Below are positions 11,104-23,219 of a stretch of 64,000 nucleotides of DNA, piece by piece. Source of the DNA: Hexactinellida sp. DTS-2022 (Eukaryota; Porifera; Hexactinellida); assembly GCA_028753945.1 (NCBI GenBank), contig JAPNXP010000001.1:3772501-3836500 (forward strand), written 5' to 3'. The number at the start of each line of letters is the position of its first letter. The first letter of the stretch is position 1. A program made the translations under genes and the position numbers. The notes beneath the pieces are model-generated. The model saw only the letters and a list, made by a program, of their open reading frames with translations. It was not told the origin of the DNA and searched no databases.

Positions 11104-12008
11104 TAATTTCCTGGAGATGTGCACCTCTATATACGATTACTCAATTTCGTTTTCGTTCGTCAGTTATATCGAAATTTGTATTCAGGTCCAGTGACTCTTT
11201 AATAATTCGAATTAGCAATTGAAAATATAGAGGTTGTATTCTTCTAAGGACGTTCTTTCTATTTATCAATTAAAATGAATAGGTCGCTACCAACTCTAGG
11301 TTTTACTAACGATTATTTACATAAATCAGCCGTCTTCTCCATATTGTAATTACACTATAGTATATGATAGTATAAAGAACACATTACATAAGCCTAACTA
11401 CATACTATACTGCTTGATAATGACTGTTATTATTATTATGTTAGTTTTGTAAGTGAATATGTGTTTGATAAGAAACACTTGAAAAATTTTACAGTGTTAA
11501 TGATTCAAAATATAGTAACGTAAATAATCCGCAAATTCCTATTTTTATTTGTAATCATTAATCTTACTTTAATTAATTAATGACGATTCTTATTTGGAAG
11601 GCTTTATATTAAACTAAGATTAAATGTAATTTGAATTATATTTAAACCCTTCCTTGTCTACAATGCAATACTATTCAAGGTTTGAAAATCAACCAGAAGC
11701 ACACTCCCATCCCGTCTGTGAGGGTTTTTTATATTTCAATAAATCACAGGATATAATTGTAAATACTTCAGTCAAACTAGTGATTGAAAGTAAATACAGT
11801 TACCAATTACGTATAGGCTTATACATATATAATCTATTTCAATTCTAGAAACCTTGATAATAGGTCGATATTTATAGATTTAAACAAAATCTATATCACT
11901 GGAATTAACTACGTTCGGACAAATCTTATTTTGTAGATATAGTGCTGAAATATATCGTGGCCATTCGTGGGCAAGTGTTGTTAAGTTTGTAAATTGAAGC
12001 TAACGGTC

Positions 12009-12077
12009 TAGGATGACCAGAAGATTTTGGGCCAAAACCTGTACATTTCTCAAAATTTCGACAAAAATCCTGGACAC
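12009..12077 (-). mobile_element. GTCCAGG-family hAT MITE, half 1
   Basis: Inverse of the right half of the element at 17352-17583 (shared CAAAATTTCGACAAAA and TTTTGGGCCAAAACCTG). The other half of apparently the same copy is at 13074-13229, so a segment of about 1 kb separates them. Confidence 0.6.
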
Positions 12078-12403
12078 AGGTTATAAAAAAAACCCTCACA
12101 GACGGGATGGGAGTGTGCTCCTTCGGATTACACTTCCCCAATGTTTAATTTAACTAGAATTTCAATATTCAAATTACATTTCATCTTAATGTAATACAAT
12201 TTAATTAATGTTTGAATTGTGAAGACTTCAAATGTTTAATTAAATTAATTAAAGATTAATTATTACAAATAGAAATTAGGAATACGTGCTAGTATTTACG
12301 TTACTATCTTGAATAATAAATTGACATCATCATCAACTTGTAAAATATTCCAACTTCCAAGTGTTTCAATTGCACTTGTATGAAACACATATTCACTTAC
12401 AAA

Positions 12404-12559
12404 CATAGGCGTCGTAAACCGCCCGGGTGCCCGGAAATGTCCGGGCGGGCCGAAGGGATTGTCCCCATGCTACTAACACTATACTCCGAGTTTACCCGGA
12501 CATTACACGGAATTTCCGGGCGGCCCGATGGATTGACCTTTGCATTTACGACGCCTATG
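12404..12559. mobile_element. hAT-type MITE, GC-rich, CATAGGCGTCG ends
   Basis: Perfect inverted ends CATAGGCGTCGTAAA, with the perfect 8-bp target duplication CTTACAAA at 12396-12403 and 12560-12567. The interior has palindromic GCCCGGGTGCCCGG blocks, far above local GC. No ORF. Confidence 0.93.
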
Positions 12560-13073
12560 CTTACAAACCAATCAATAACAGTCATTATCCTAGCAGATAG
12601 TAGGCTTATGTAATATGTTCTATTGTATTGAGTATACTATAGAGTAATTACAATATGGAGAAGATGGCTGATTGATGTAAATAATCGTTAATAAAACGTA
12701 GAATTGATTAGCGACCAAATAATTTTAAATGATATATAGAAAGAACATCCTTAGGAGAATACAACCTCTATATTTTCAATAACTAATTCGAATTATTAAA
12801 GAGTCACTGGACCAGAATACAAATTTCGATATAACTGACGAACAAAAGCGAAATTGAGAAATCAGGCTTCGAGGTGATCATCTCCAGGAAATTCTATATC
12901 TCCTGTCAAAATTTTAAATCTCTATCACCAATGGTTTAGTCAGGCCATCGCGTACGGCCGGCCGGCCAGCCGGAAGTCCGACAGAGGTAAATTCAATAGT
13001 GTGCACTTATAGTATAAAACTATAGTAGGACCCTACTATAACGTTTTTTACTAGAAGAAGCACACTAAAAAAC

Positions 13074-13229
13074 TGAACACTATAAGTTTTATGTGAGCGA
13101 ATCGGAGACAATTGAATGATAAAAAAATCACTGCTAAAAAAACCTGGACAATTTATAAAATTACTGGACATCGCACAATAATTGTAAAAACCTGACTGTC
13201 TAGCCTAAAATTGGACAATGGTCACCCTA
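13074..13229 (-). mobile_element. GTCCAGG-family hAT MITE, half 2
   Basis: Inverse of the left half of 17352-17583, ending GGTCACCCTA. See 12009-12077 for the matching half. Confidence 0.6.
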
Positions 13230-13778
13230 AGCTAACCACAATAGCTTGAATTTAAGATATTTTTCAACGGCGCGAAAAGACGCGATGTGGGTCACCTAAT
13301 GACTTTTAAACAATGTATAATAGGATTTTAACGATTTTTTGAAAAATTATATCAGGTTCAAAAATTATAATCAATAATTATGGGAGAAAAATAAATTTAA
13401 TATATGACTGAATTATCATTAATCGTTTTTTGGAACATGGATTGGTTAAACGAGTTAGTACATAGTATTCGATGATATACCTAATACATTATGTATAATA
13501 AAGTTTGTCATTGTTTATAGTCAGGTTACATTATTGATGCATATTTCATAAGTTTTTCTTGTACCTTGTTCCCCTTCTGATATTAATTAAATCCCTAATA
13601 GTAGTAGTGAAGATTTGAACTAACACTACATGAAATAAATATACAAGTATAATGAGCTAAGTGTATCATTAAACAACAATATAGAGTCTCTCTGTGGAGT
13701 AATGAGATTAGGATCGAAACTTGTATTCGCACTAGAATTCGTCAAAGGAATTCTTCACTTAATAAACATATGATAGGG
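13230..13778. other. AT-rich intron sequence
   Basis: No gene or element recognised. Confidence 0.35.
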
Positions 13779-14689
13779 CAGCGGTTCTCAAATTGAGACT
13801 ATGGAAGAAAGTAGGGGGTCGACACAGTGCAGCAAGTATCCGTAAATTTACGTAGACTACGTAAATATGATCCCTATCTACGTGTCTACGTATGAAGACT
13901 TATTTCTACGTATTTCAAGCGAAATAAATTTAATACTTTTTGTTTAATTAATTAATATTTAACTGAGTTTTGTTATTGATAGTGAACCATCTTGTCATTA
14001 TTTATGTTTTATAATATGTTAAATAATAACTTAGCGATGGATATTTGTAATCACAGACTACTCTCATTATATCACAGTACTAATTTCTCTTCAAATTATG
14101 TTAGATTGGGGAATAGAGTCAATTGACAAATTTTACATTCAATCTTTAATCAGGACTTGAGTCTAACCCTCTAGTCAATTCAATACAGTTTATCAGACAA
14201 TGTTTGTTTCTAGGTGACTTAAAATAAATCACAATTCAAAATTAGCTAAATATTGTTCATAAATTTTCTTATGACTGATTAATAATTCCTCATCATTTGT
14301 ACCTGAATTGTAAATATAAGAGTTATTTTCACAAAGGATGTACGGCCATATTAAATAGTACTTTGATAGTTTGTTGCATGATAGTAGTGAGTGTATATTG
14401 TGTTTACAAGCGCGAAGCGCCCATATCTACCTTTATAAATGATTATTCATACAAAGTTGTTAGTTTATGTTATTTGTAAAGAAAAATAATAGCTTTTGGG
14501 AAATAGAGGTATTTTAGACTCCGTAAATCCGTAAATTTTATGGTCAATCTCCAGGAATATATTTGAACTCACTTAGCAGCAGTGGGTCGACAAGATCTCT
14601 AAATTGTATTAGGGGCTATGGGAGGTAGTTCACATAATGTTTGGTATTTGAAAAAGGGGGTCCACGGTATAAAAGGTTGGGATTCGCTG
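13779..14689. mobile_element. hAT-like element with CAGCGGTTCTCAA ends
   Basis: Left end CAGCGGTTCTCAA and right end TTGGGATTCGCTG are imperfect inverses. Flanks TGATAGGG and TGATAGTC agree in 6 of 8. The middle holds a CTACGTAAAT-type repeat (13840-13920) that may be a further nested insertion. No transposase is evident. Confidence 0.6.
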
Positions 14690-15059
14690 TGATAGTCTGT
14701 ATCTAGAATAAAATAAGCATTAATTAAAACTCATTAAATTAGTTTCATTTTACAAGAATTGATACAGGCCTTGTAGCCATAAAGTGATTGTGGGTGGGGA
14801 TATGAGACTTGTAGGGAGGGCTAAGTCTCAAAATATTCCAAATGTTAATTCAAAGTATAGACATATCATCACAAGAGTTCATAAAAAACTCAGGGGGCAC
14901 AAATTTCGCATCGGGGCAGGTGCAATTCCTAATGGAATTAAACAAAATCTATCTTGAATTAATTCAGAAATACACTAATAGCTAACTTAAATAATTATTT
15001 GCGCCAAAGCTCCCCAAACCAAAATTTATTTTTCAAACTTAATATACGTATGTATAATA

Positions 15060-15182
15060 CAGTAGAAGCTCGTTATGAATAACAAGGTTAATAAAGTCCC
15101 TTCAAAGCCTTTCAATACAATGATATTGGTTGATACGAATTGATGCTCCCCTGGCTGGTATTCGTCTAACGAGGGTCTACTG
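15060..15182. mobile_element. Tigger-type mini-MITE
   Basis: Ends CAGTAGAAGCTCGTTA and TAACGAGGGTCTACTG are inverted and bounded by TA on both sides. It is 123 bp, with no coding capacity. Confidence 0.8.
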
Positions 15183-15186
15183 TATA

Positions 15187-15242
15187 TTACTTTACCCGGC
15201 CAAAAGTATTTGGAAATCCGAAATTTGTGCCACAAGTGGCGG
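15187..15242. mobile_element. Tc1-type end fragment
   Basis: ACCCGGCCAAAAGTATTTGG resembles the Tc1-type end at 8107, followed by the same GTGCCACAAGTGGC interior motif. No partner end was found. Confidence 0.4.
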
Positions 15243-15364
15243 AGACAAGGATATATGTATATACCCAGGGTTGGTTGGGTTCAAGTACAATTGTACTTAA
15301 GTACAATTTTGTCAGTACTTGTACTTAAGTTATTTTTTCGTTTATGAATTGTATTTGTACTTGT

Positions 15365-15836
15365 ACTATTCGATATTTATAGTAAATCACGGCGAATCTC
15401 GAATAATTTTATCAAATCACGTTTTACAGGGTCGGTATGAATATAATAATAATACTCAGGTAGTTGAGTGGAGTCGAAAGAGGGGTCACTCGATTGGGTA
15501 AGGACACAATTGGAGAATGGGATTTTTGACACATTCCTGGTACATTCCAGCGTTGCTATGTAAATATGGTCATGTGATATATCAAATTATCGGAAATTTT
15601 ACTTCGGAACCGAATTCAACAATAAAAAGACGATATAACTTAATTTGAACAAGTTTTATGGGAGACAAGGCCGGAACACTATCGGACGTGGTTACTTTGG
15701 CGAGCTATTATGGCCGATATAGACACTCTTTCAATTGCCTCAATATCAAAAAATGTTCGCACTACATCAAAGTACGTGTGTACAAATTTTGGTTCTTTTA
15801 TCAATAAAAGGAACAATTGTATGGTTGTGCCGCTGC
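15365..15836. repeat. Dispersed repeat family, copy 1
   Basis: It closely matches 56587-57045: ATTTTATCAAATCACGTTTT, GGTAGTTGAGT, GGGGTCACTCGATTGGG and GGACGTG..ACTTTG blocks occur in the same order and orientation. No target duplication or protein was recognised. Confidence 0.65.
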
Positions 15837-16310
15837 ACTAAACGTGGAATGTTGCGAAATGTATCGCCTCCATTGGGAATCGGTGTGCCGCTTCTCTGAA
15901 AATTTCCCGAATAAAGCCTGTCTGAGTTGATCTGGTTTCTGGTGCATCTTGAAATGCGCGAACCGATCATCTGATTTGTAGTTACCCTTATACTTTGGGC
16001 CGAACAACTACGTAGTGGAATATTTAACTTAGTAGAAAGCATAACCACAAGAAAATCAATACATTTCTGACAAACAAGAGTGTAATAATTCGTAAATATA
16101 ATTTAGATGAAAATTCTACTTCGTTTTTACATTAAATTAATCGTATCGTGACCAAATACAAACATAATGGGTGTACAGTAAATAAATTTGAACAGAAAAA
16201 TAACCTGTGGTTGTTTAATAATACCCCTTCGACTGAATTCAGGTTCAAAAATGTCATTCGATTGAGAGGCCTGACATCAGTAAAGTATGACATAATGATA
16301 CTAAACAATT

Positions 16311-16328
16311 TCTATATTATTAAATCTT

Positions 16329-16378
<50 letters not shown>

Positions 16379-16676
16379 TGTGTCCGGATTGTATTAAAGT
16401 GATGGGGGAATAGAAACCGCAACTTATAATTGAGATACGTAGATACTAACTTTAATTTGTTATAATAGGTAAACAAGTATGCTGAATACGAATTTAGCAT
16501 TTTAAATATATAATATGAATATTTTTAGTCGTTGTTCACAGCAATAGGTAAACAAATTTAAGAAAATTGAAAATCAACCTAGAAGTTAGCTTTCAAAGGA
16601 TATTATAGGTAAACAAGCAGATCAATGAAATCCAAAATCAACCTACAAGTTAGCTCTCAACGGGGATTATCAGGGC
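16311..16676 (+). mobile_element. Helitron-like element (family B type), partial
   Basis: Starts TCTATATTATTAAATCT, followed by a TG run and TTGTATTAAAGTGATGGGGG, exactly the 5' organisation of the Helitron at 58465-59371 read on its own strand. Two to three copies of the AGGTAAACAAG...CAACCTAGAAGTTAGC repeat follow. The 3' terminus is not recognisable. Confidence 0.6.
16331..16375. repeat. (TG)n microsatellite
   Basis: About 22 uninterrupted TG units inside the Helitron-like 5' region. Confidence 0.95.
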
Positions 16677-16769
16677 CACTATACTAAAGTATAGTCGGCA
16701 CAGTAATAACTAACCAAGGCAGTAAGATTAGAACTGGGCCACTATACTAAAGTATAGTCGGCACAGTAA
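16674..16769. repeat. Two palindromic CTATAC..GTATAG units
   Basis: GGGCCACTATACTAAAGTAT followed by AGTCGGCACAGTAA occurs twice, 63 bp apart. The same unit follows the hairpin repeat at 33.7, 34.6, 36.7 (inverted) and 63.0 kb. Confidence 0.8.
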
Positions 16770-17351
16770 AAATGGAATTGTCACCTATTCATTGATGAAT
16801 GATAATAATTTCTTGGAATTACTTATTTGTCGGTACACGACATATAAGCAAAGGTCGCCGAAAAACAATGAATGGCAAAGTTGATTCAGCAACTTTCCTC
16901 TAATACTCCATAATACTCACTTTAAAAGTACAGGTTTTTGGTTCGCTCCCAATTCATTGTCGCTTCTTACAAGCTAGGTTCTTTTTCCTCCATAATAGAT
17001 TATTAATTTTCAATATTCCAGGGACTTTTCCTCTAATTCGTTTGATTTTAGATTAAATCCTTATATGTCGGCGAATTTGCTTATATATCGGCTAGACTAC
17101 TTTGTAGGCGGCCGCCATTTAAGTAAGCCGTAATTTATTATGCCTAATTTTATTCATTGTTATGTGTGGAGCTCATTACCACGATGCTAGGCTTATTATT
17201 TGTACCATGTTAATTAAATACCAAACTATTTATTATAAATAAGATATTTTGTTAATAGATCTTTGGGACAACTCTCATATTAGCAATATTATTATTATAT
17301 ATAAATATATAGAATTTATATAGAATAATTCTGAAAATCTGTCTCGATATA

Positions 17352-17583
17352 TAGGGTGACCATTGTCCAATTTTTAGCCTGGACAGTCCAGTTTTTTTAC
17401 AATTATTCTGCGAAGTCCATTACTTTTCTAAATTGTCCAGGTTTTTTTTGCAGATATTTTTTATTATCATCCAATTGTATTCGATTCGTTCACATTAAAC
17501 TAATAGTGTCCAGGATTGTCCACGATTTTGTCGAAATTTTGAGAAATGTCCAGGTTTTGGCCCAAAATCCTCTGGTCACCCTA
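17352..17583. mobile_element. hAT-type MITE, GTCCAGG family
   Basis: Inverted ends TAGGGTGACCA and TGGTCACCCTA with the perfect 8-bp target duplication TCGATATA (17344-17351 and 17584-17591). Interior motifs are TGTCCAGG and CCTGGACA. Confidence 0.92.
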
Positions 17584-17685
17584 TCGATATATTAACACTT
17601 TAATAAACTCAAATACTAAGTAAACTTTATTATTGTACTTTGGATAATAAATTTAGAGTACTAATCTATCGAGATCTATCTAGAA

Positions 17686-18017
17686 CAGTGGTTTTCAACC
17701 GGAGTTCCGCGACTAAACATCAAGGGTTCCGCGGGATTATTGGCAAATCGATGTAAATACATCTGAGACTCATAATAGTCAATCGGAAATACAATCTTAG
17801 CAGCTTATTGACTATCAAGACCACGAATAAAATAAATATGCAAAAGTAAACAATCACAGATCTCACATTTAAACTGTACCTGACAATACTAGTTAAATAA
17901 ATAAATGTAATTAAATTTGTTATAAATATATTCGTAGAGGAATTTGAAGTGTAGGGTTTTGTGTGCTGCCGCAAACAATTTAGAAAATCCGGAATAGAAA
18001 ATGGTTGAAAACCACTG
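17686..18017. mobile_element. hAT-type MITE, CAGTGGTTTTCAACC ends
   Basis: Inverted ends CAGTGGTTTTCAACC and GGTTGAAAACCACTG. Flanks ATCTAGAA (17678-17685) and ATCTAGAG (18018-18025) are an 8-bp duplication with one mismatch. The GGGTTCCGCGGGA stretch inside is typical of this widespread hAT end type. Confidence 0.88.
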
Positions 18018-18266
18018 ATCTAGAGATATCAGAATTTTAGAAGTGTAAAAATGGGGTTCCCTACCTCATAGGTTAATTTCGACATGCTAATATTATAAAA
18101 TGTTCCAACTATTTTCTAAATATAAAGTGTACGGTTTTGGATTTCATGTACAAATTTGTCCTGAAGATGATTAAATTAACTTCAAGTAATGGTGAATCGG
18201 TAAAAGCTAAGTTTTAATATTAATAAGAGATTTCTCCATGGACAAGTAGACAAATAAATAACTTAC

Positions 18267-18815
18267 ATGGATTTCACACCAAGCTATAGCAACTCCAGTC
18301 TCTGTATCAATTCCCTTGTAAACAGTTTTAAATGCCCCTCTTCCAATCTCTTTACTGAATTTGAGAAAGCGCCCATTGGGTCCGGTATCTATGATCACTT
18401 CCTCCTTTCTAGGCAGTTTACGAGTAGAACCACTAGCATCATCGCAATGTTTTACATTATCAGAATTATGTTTAGCAACCTCTAAATGGACAGATACAGG
18501 TCTGATGGAATCAGAATAGAAATCGTCACGGGATACTTGACTAACAATATTTCCTCTTGATTTGGCAGTTAAATTTGGGCAGGAAGTACCTATTAATCCA
18601 ATTCCATCAATTACGCGTGTAGATTTTTCAAAGTGATGCATACTCCCTTCATGAGAGAAAGTAGGTTGAGGGTTATCAATAGATTCGTTGAAATTATCCA
18701 TTAAATTCTCTTTAACAATCTCAGAAAGATGCGAAGACCCATTGCAAAATGGCATTATATCAGTACTGTTGACAGAATTAATACGAAAACGTCCAGAATT
18801 AGAGTGTTCTGACAT
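18267..18815 (-). CDS. WNK: WNK kinase, exon 1 (N-terminus and kinase subdomains I-II)
   Basis: 183 codons run from ATG at 18815 to donor GTAAGT at 18266. The first 140 or so residues are Ser/Asn-rich with no domain I recognise, and the kinase domain then begins: FLKFSKEIGRGAFKTVYKG is the glycine-rich loop, ending AWCEIH. Two WNK hallmarks are visible: the Lys in the loop strand (AFK), and Cys instead of Lys in the VAIAWC strand where ordinary kinases carry the catalytic lysine. The ATG is the first in the open frame; a start in a further upstream exon cannot be excluded. Exon 2 follows in phase at 4195. Expected role by family: chloride- and osmo-regulated kinase upstream of SPAK/OSR1-type kinases. 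Confidence 0.95.
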
Positions 18816-20018
18816 TAGTCCTATATAAAAATTAAATAGACTAATATTAAAATTGAATCCGCCAGTAAATAAGGAGTTTACACAGAAACCTTAGGTGGAT
18901 ACCTGCCATGAAGTAGCCCAAAATAAGTTCGGTCCGGGTGCAATTACTTCGAAGCAACTTCACCGAGGATGCTTAACTTTTAAGTAGTGTCTACTCTGGA
19001 CACTTTACTTTGAAGTTCCTCTTGGAAGTAGATTGTCTCCACCATTGTGAGTGGATAATTAATTTCGAAGCAAAGATTGTAATAAAATTACAAACAAAGT
19101 TTGCTTAGAATAGTGGTTCCTAACCTGGGGTCCACAAGATGTAATATGTTCAATGGGAGGGGTCCACATAATGACTATAGGGGGTTCACGGTGGAAAAAG
19201 TTGGGAATTGGTGGTTTAGAGTATACAAACGTATGTGTAATAAGTGTATACTCATAGAAAAGTGCATAAATAGAGTATAATACAAGCTTCTATACATGTG
19301 TAATAGGGATAACCATAGCCTATATAATATAGCCTGACAGTAGAAAAACCATGGATATTGCAGAAGTCATGAACTAAGATTTTAATCAATATTCTGGATT
19401 ACTACTACATTGTAAATAAATAGAACAAAATTACTTGGTAAAATAATCAACAAAGGTCTATGCTTCTTCGCGCACTTATCAGTAGTTGTGGAAGGAGTTA
19501 ATTTATACAGCTTCGAGAAGTTTGTTTTTGTCTTGATTGGGATGCAAATATAGAATTGAAGTTAGATATCATCATGCATTTTGAAGTGATATTAAAATTC
19601 TTATAATTAAAGGTAATCCCACCTAAAGAGATTGTAACTGCGACATCATTTCTTCAATGCTCGCAATGAACATCAATTAGAGATTTAAGTAAGCTTTAAT
19701 GGATGCACCTAAAAATTAACAAGATTGAATATAAATTTCAAACAAATCTGATTTGTAGAATTGTGAAACATTTATTTAAAATGCTAATAACATTATCCAT
19801 AGCATTCTATACGTACATAAGGCAATGGTGCTGATTGATGGACTTGGACCAGGGATTGGTTAGGCCAGTCAAATTAAAATTTTGCGCAAAGTTTATTTAC
19901 TGCTAGCATTTAGCATTGTACACCGGCGTAAAGCAATCATTTTAATCCATTCTACAACAATTTGCACCATAAATGGTGCATTGTGGGGAATGTCGAAAAT
20001 TTGTGATTATCTAAATTT
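18816..20018. other. Upstream flank of WNK
   Basis: This is the expected promoter side of WNK exon 1 (minus strand), but I see no clear core promoter. A hAT-like fragment with GTGGTTCCTAACCTGGGG lies at about 19112-19218. A single P-type end occurs at 19319-19350: CATAGCCTATATAATATAGC followed by CTGACAGTA, close to the inverted repeat of the P-like element at 25682. Confidence 0.4.
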
Positions 20019-20678
20019 TAAACAATCAGTGTTGGGGCCGATTACGATTACAATCGTTATCGATTGTAATCGATTACACATTTCACTGTAACTAGCGAGC
20101 TTCCCTTGCTAGGTCGCTTCGCGGCAGAACACAACCACCCACCAAGCGCTTTGCGGTTGGTATGTGGTTTATATACTCCTAATATTGATTATAAAGCGTA
20201 AATAGGCCTAAATAGTCAAATTTAACAATGTGGAATTATAATGATCACGTCATGTTGCGATAATGAGTTAGCATGTTGGCGATCTGGTGTGACCAATGTG
20301 TCCGCATCATTAATGTACATGTTCTATTAAATTTTCAGATGTTTTACTCTCAGAGGGCGCGAATTATGTGCGATTAAGTGAATTTTCAGGGTTCTCGAAT
20401 TTTGACAATGACGTCATAACTTTTCGAGGTGTGAGAAATTTTGAGTGGAAACCTCAACTTGTTGTCGGGTGCCAAAAGTTACCACTATATGCCAAAAATC
20501 ACATTTGGAAATCGTCCACTTTCTTCAATCAACTCGGAACATACAAACAAATATATACACATATATATATACTAGCGCGCTTCGCTTGCTAGGTCGCTTC
20601 GCGGGAGAACACAACCGCACACACCAACCGCTTCGCGGTTGATGTGTGGTTTATACACTTCTAACATTGATTATAAAG

Positions 20679-21730
20679 GGGAGCCAGTCAACTCGTACCT
20701 ATTTCAACTCGTCCATAATTATTTGGTCAACTCGTACCTATTTTTTAGTCAACTCGTCAGTAGTATTTTTGGTCAACTCGTGCCTATTTTAGGCACTAAT
20801 GGTCTTTATTTTTGGTCAACTCGTACCAATTTTTTTGTTCAACTCGTAAGTCTTATTTCGGGCAACTCGTACCAATTTTTTGGTCAACTCGTTCCTGTTA
20901 TTTCAACAACTTGTAACAATTTTTTTTGGTCAAATCGTCCTCTTATTTCGGGCAACTCTTACGCGTACCTATTCTATAAGAACTTTGTTCATCAACTTAT
21001 TCCCAATTTGATTAATTAATAACTTGATATTAATATTAAATAATGAGATCGTTTATATATTGATGAGAAACAATAACATATTTATCATATAGTATTATGA
21101 TATCTAGCTAGATGAGTAGTTGAGCACATCTGTTTAATCCTTAATGACCTTTAGTTTTCCGGGAGTATATCTAATGTATACGACGTTTTTATAAACGGTA
21201 CACGGTCAAAACTTTATGGCAGTTATAAATATATTTTCCTCTGAACCCGAACTAAATTGCTCATAGTGTCTTACCATCGACGTGAAATGTCATAAAAAAT
21301 GCTTGAAAACCGTCATGTACAATATTCCGTGACTTATAAGGCCAAATGTGCAAATGCAAGAAGCAACAAATTTGAAATTTCTTCTCGAAAACTTGTCCGT
21401 TCGGTTCCGTGAATTAGGGAAGCTCCATTTTAATCTCAAGTATCAGAAAATTTCATCGATTAACCGAATGGTGTTGTTCCCACAAATTATTCAATGTTCT
21501 AAAGATTTTGAGAGGTAAACGTAAAATTATATAAAAAAGAAGGCTTGATCATTGCATTATATATGTATAGAACACTATGGCTTGATATTAATTTACTCCT
21601 CTTATATATCCAAGTTTTTAACCATCCCCTAAATTTGGTTAACTAGTCAAGCCCCTGTTGACCATTGACATAGTACAAATAAAGGTTGGTATTTGGGACG
21701 AGTTGATTAGGTACGAGTTGACTGGCAATC
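20679..21730. mobile_element. TIR element with CAACTCGTACC repeats
   Basis: Inverted subterminal ends GCCAGTCAACTCGTACCTA and TAGGTACGAGTTGACTGGC. The 8-bp duplication TTATAAAG is at 20671-20678 and 21731-21738, and Helitron A copies elsewhere show the uninterrupted site. The left third is about a dozen imperfect copies of GGTCAACTCGTACCTATTTT. The open frame across it is repeat-derived. Confidence 0.75.
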
Positions 21731-23219
21731 TTATAAAGCGTAAATAGGCCTAAACAGTCAAATTTAACAATGTGAAATTTTAGTGATTACGTCATCATGC
21801 GATAATGACTCAGCATATTGGCAATCTGGGATGACCAATGTGTCCGCATCATTAATGTACATGTTCTATTAAATTTTCAGATTTTTATCTCTTAGAGGGC
21901 GGGAATTATGTGCGATTAAGTGAAATTTCATGGTTCTCGAAATGTGACTATGACGTCATAACTTGTCGAGGTGTGATAAATTTTGAGTGGAAACCTCAAC
22001 TTGTTGTCGGGTGCCAAAAGTTACCACTATATGCCAAAAATCACATTTGGAAATCGTCCACTTTCTTCAATCAACTCGGAACATACAAACAAATATATAC
22101 ACCCACCCTTGTGTTTCAATAGTATAGGGTTATTCCATATGAAATCGACAGAAAAATTCCAAAAAATTCTACAATATCTCAGAATCGCTTCATAATTTGT
22201 ATGTGACATATATCACTATAGCTATATTAAAATATACAATATTAGCTCTTAATTGCAAATATTTTATGAGAAACCGCCTGTTGAAAATTGTGTGATTTAG
22301 AAAAAATTATGTCGGACATTTACATCTCAACTCTGCAAAATGATCACAATTTATAATATTTACATACCAAGCGTAACAAACTTCTACACATGTATGAACA
22401 CATATCAACTAGTGTTTTGATGAAAATTTGGAAGAACATCTCCACATTTTCATGAAGATGAGGGGTTAAACATGCAGGAATATCTGTATTTTGCTGCTTA
22501 AGACAAACAACAACAAATCTCGATGTCTCCTTGGGTTGAGAACCAAATCTTTAATGACATCTTATTATGGTATCTATGTTTCATAATTGAGTTGATTTAT
22601 AGAATGTAGTTTAAGCTAATGCCCATTTAATCAGCGATTGTATGCAAGTGTCGGACAGGAGTCCCCTTTAAACAGATTTCTGTGTTGGATAAAATTGAAA
22701 ATCTGTACCTAAGAATGGTTGCACCAAGTGATTATTAACACCTTATAATTGCCTCAATCAAAATATGAGCTATTATTATACTGGGTAGTAAGGACTCAGA
22801 AGTGCTATTAGACATGTTTTAATATGACGTCATAGTTATTGTACAAAAATTGAAAATTGGTCAAATTGCATGTTTCTTTGGCCTCATTTGTACTATGAGA
22901 CATGGAGTGTTATGTGGAGCCAGCAACGACCGCTTCGCGTTTATTGTAAGCCATTTTGTAATTACTTTTATTTGTTGGATTATTTATTTTTATTTTTTTC
23001 CCCCTTTGGCATTTTATAAAATCACTCAAACACGTGATAAAATCGAAAATTGTATGCGTTATGTGCTATTTACTTGTGAGGTATCTAATCTTACTAAATA
23101 TATCATCTTCAAATTATCCGTAATTGAAGTTGGATAGTTTAATTTTAATATGATAAAGCAGTTATTTGGCAATAATATTAATTTATTTTAATTATGATAG
23201 CTGATATGCCCTTCCATTT

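Larger units (their letters stand above)
11104..12893. mobile_element. Foldback element with arms of about 0.63 and 0.8 kb
   Basis: The left arm (11104-11736) and right arm (12084-12893) are inverted copies. AATTTCCTGGAGATG (11108) faces CATCTCCAGGAAATT near 12892, and CACTCCCATCCCGTCTGTGA (11703) faces its complement near 12090-12116. The right arm is longer because a 156-bp hAT MITE (12404-12559) lies in it. The loop carries part of a GTCCAGG-family hAT element. A large hairpin is expected from single-stranded DNA or a transcript. Confidence 0.8.
4196..18266 (-). other. WNK: WNK intron 1, 14.1 kb
   Basis: It is bounded by donor GTAAGT (18266-18261) and acceptor TTTTAG (to 4196) on the minus strand. 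The exons on either side join in phase. The intron is mostly repeats: hAT MITEs, Tigger MITEs, a Tc1-type MITE, a LINE 3' end, a foldback and Helitron fragments, plus one unidentified ORF. Confidence 0.85.

Noticed and set aside
16312..16500. THTHTHTH frame
   Set aside because: Translation of the (TG)n microsatellite.
20639..21019. 126-codon frame rich in QLV and NSY
   Set aside because: It is the translated CAACTCGTACC tandem repeat; no homologous composition outside the array.
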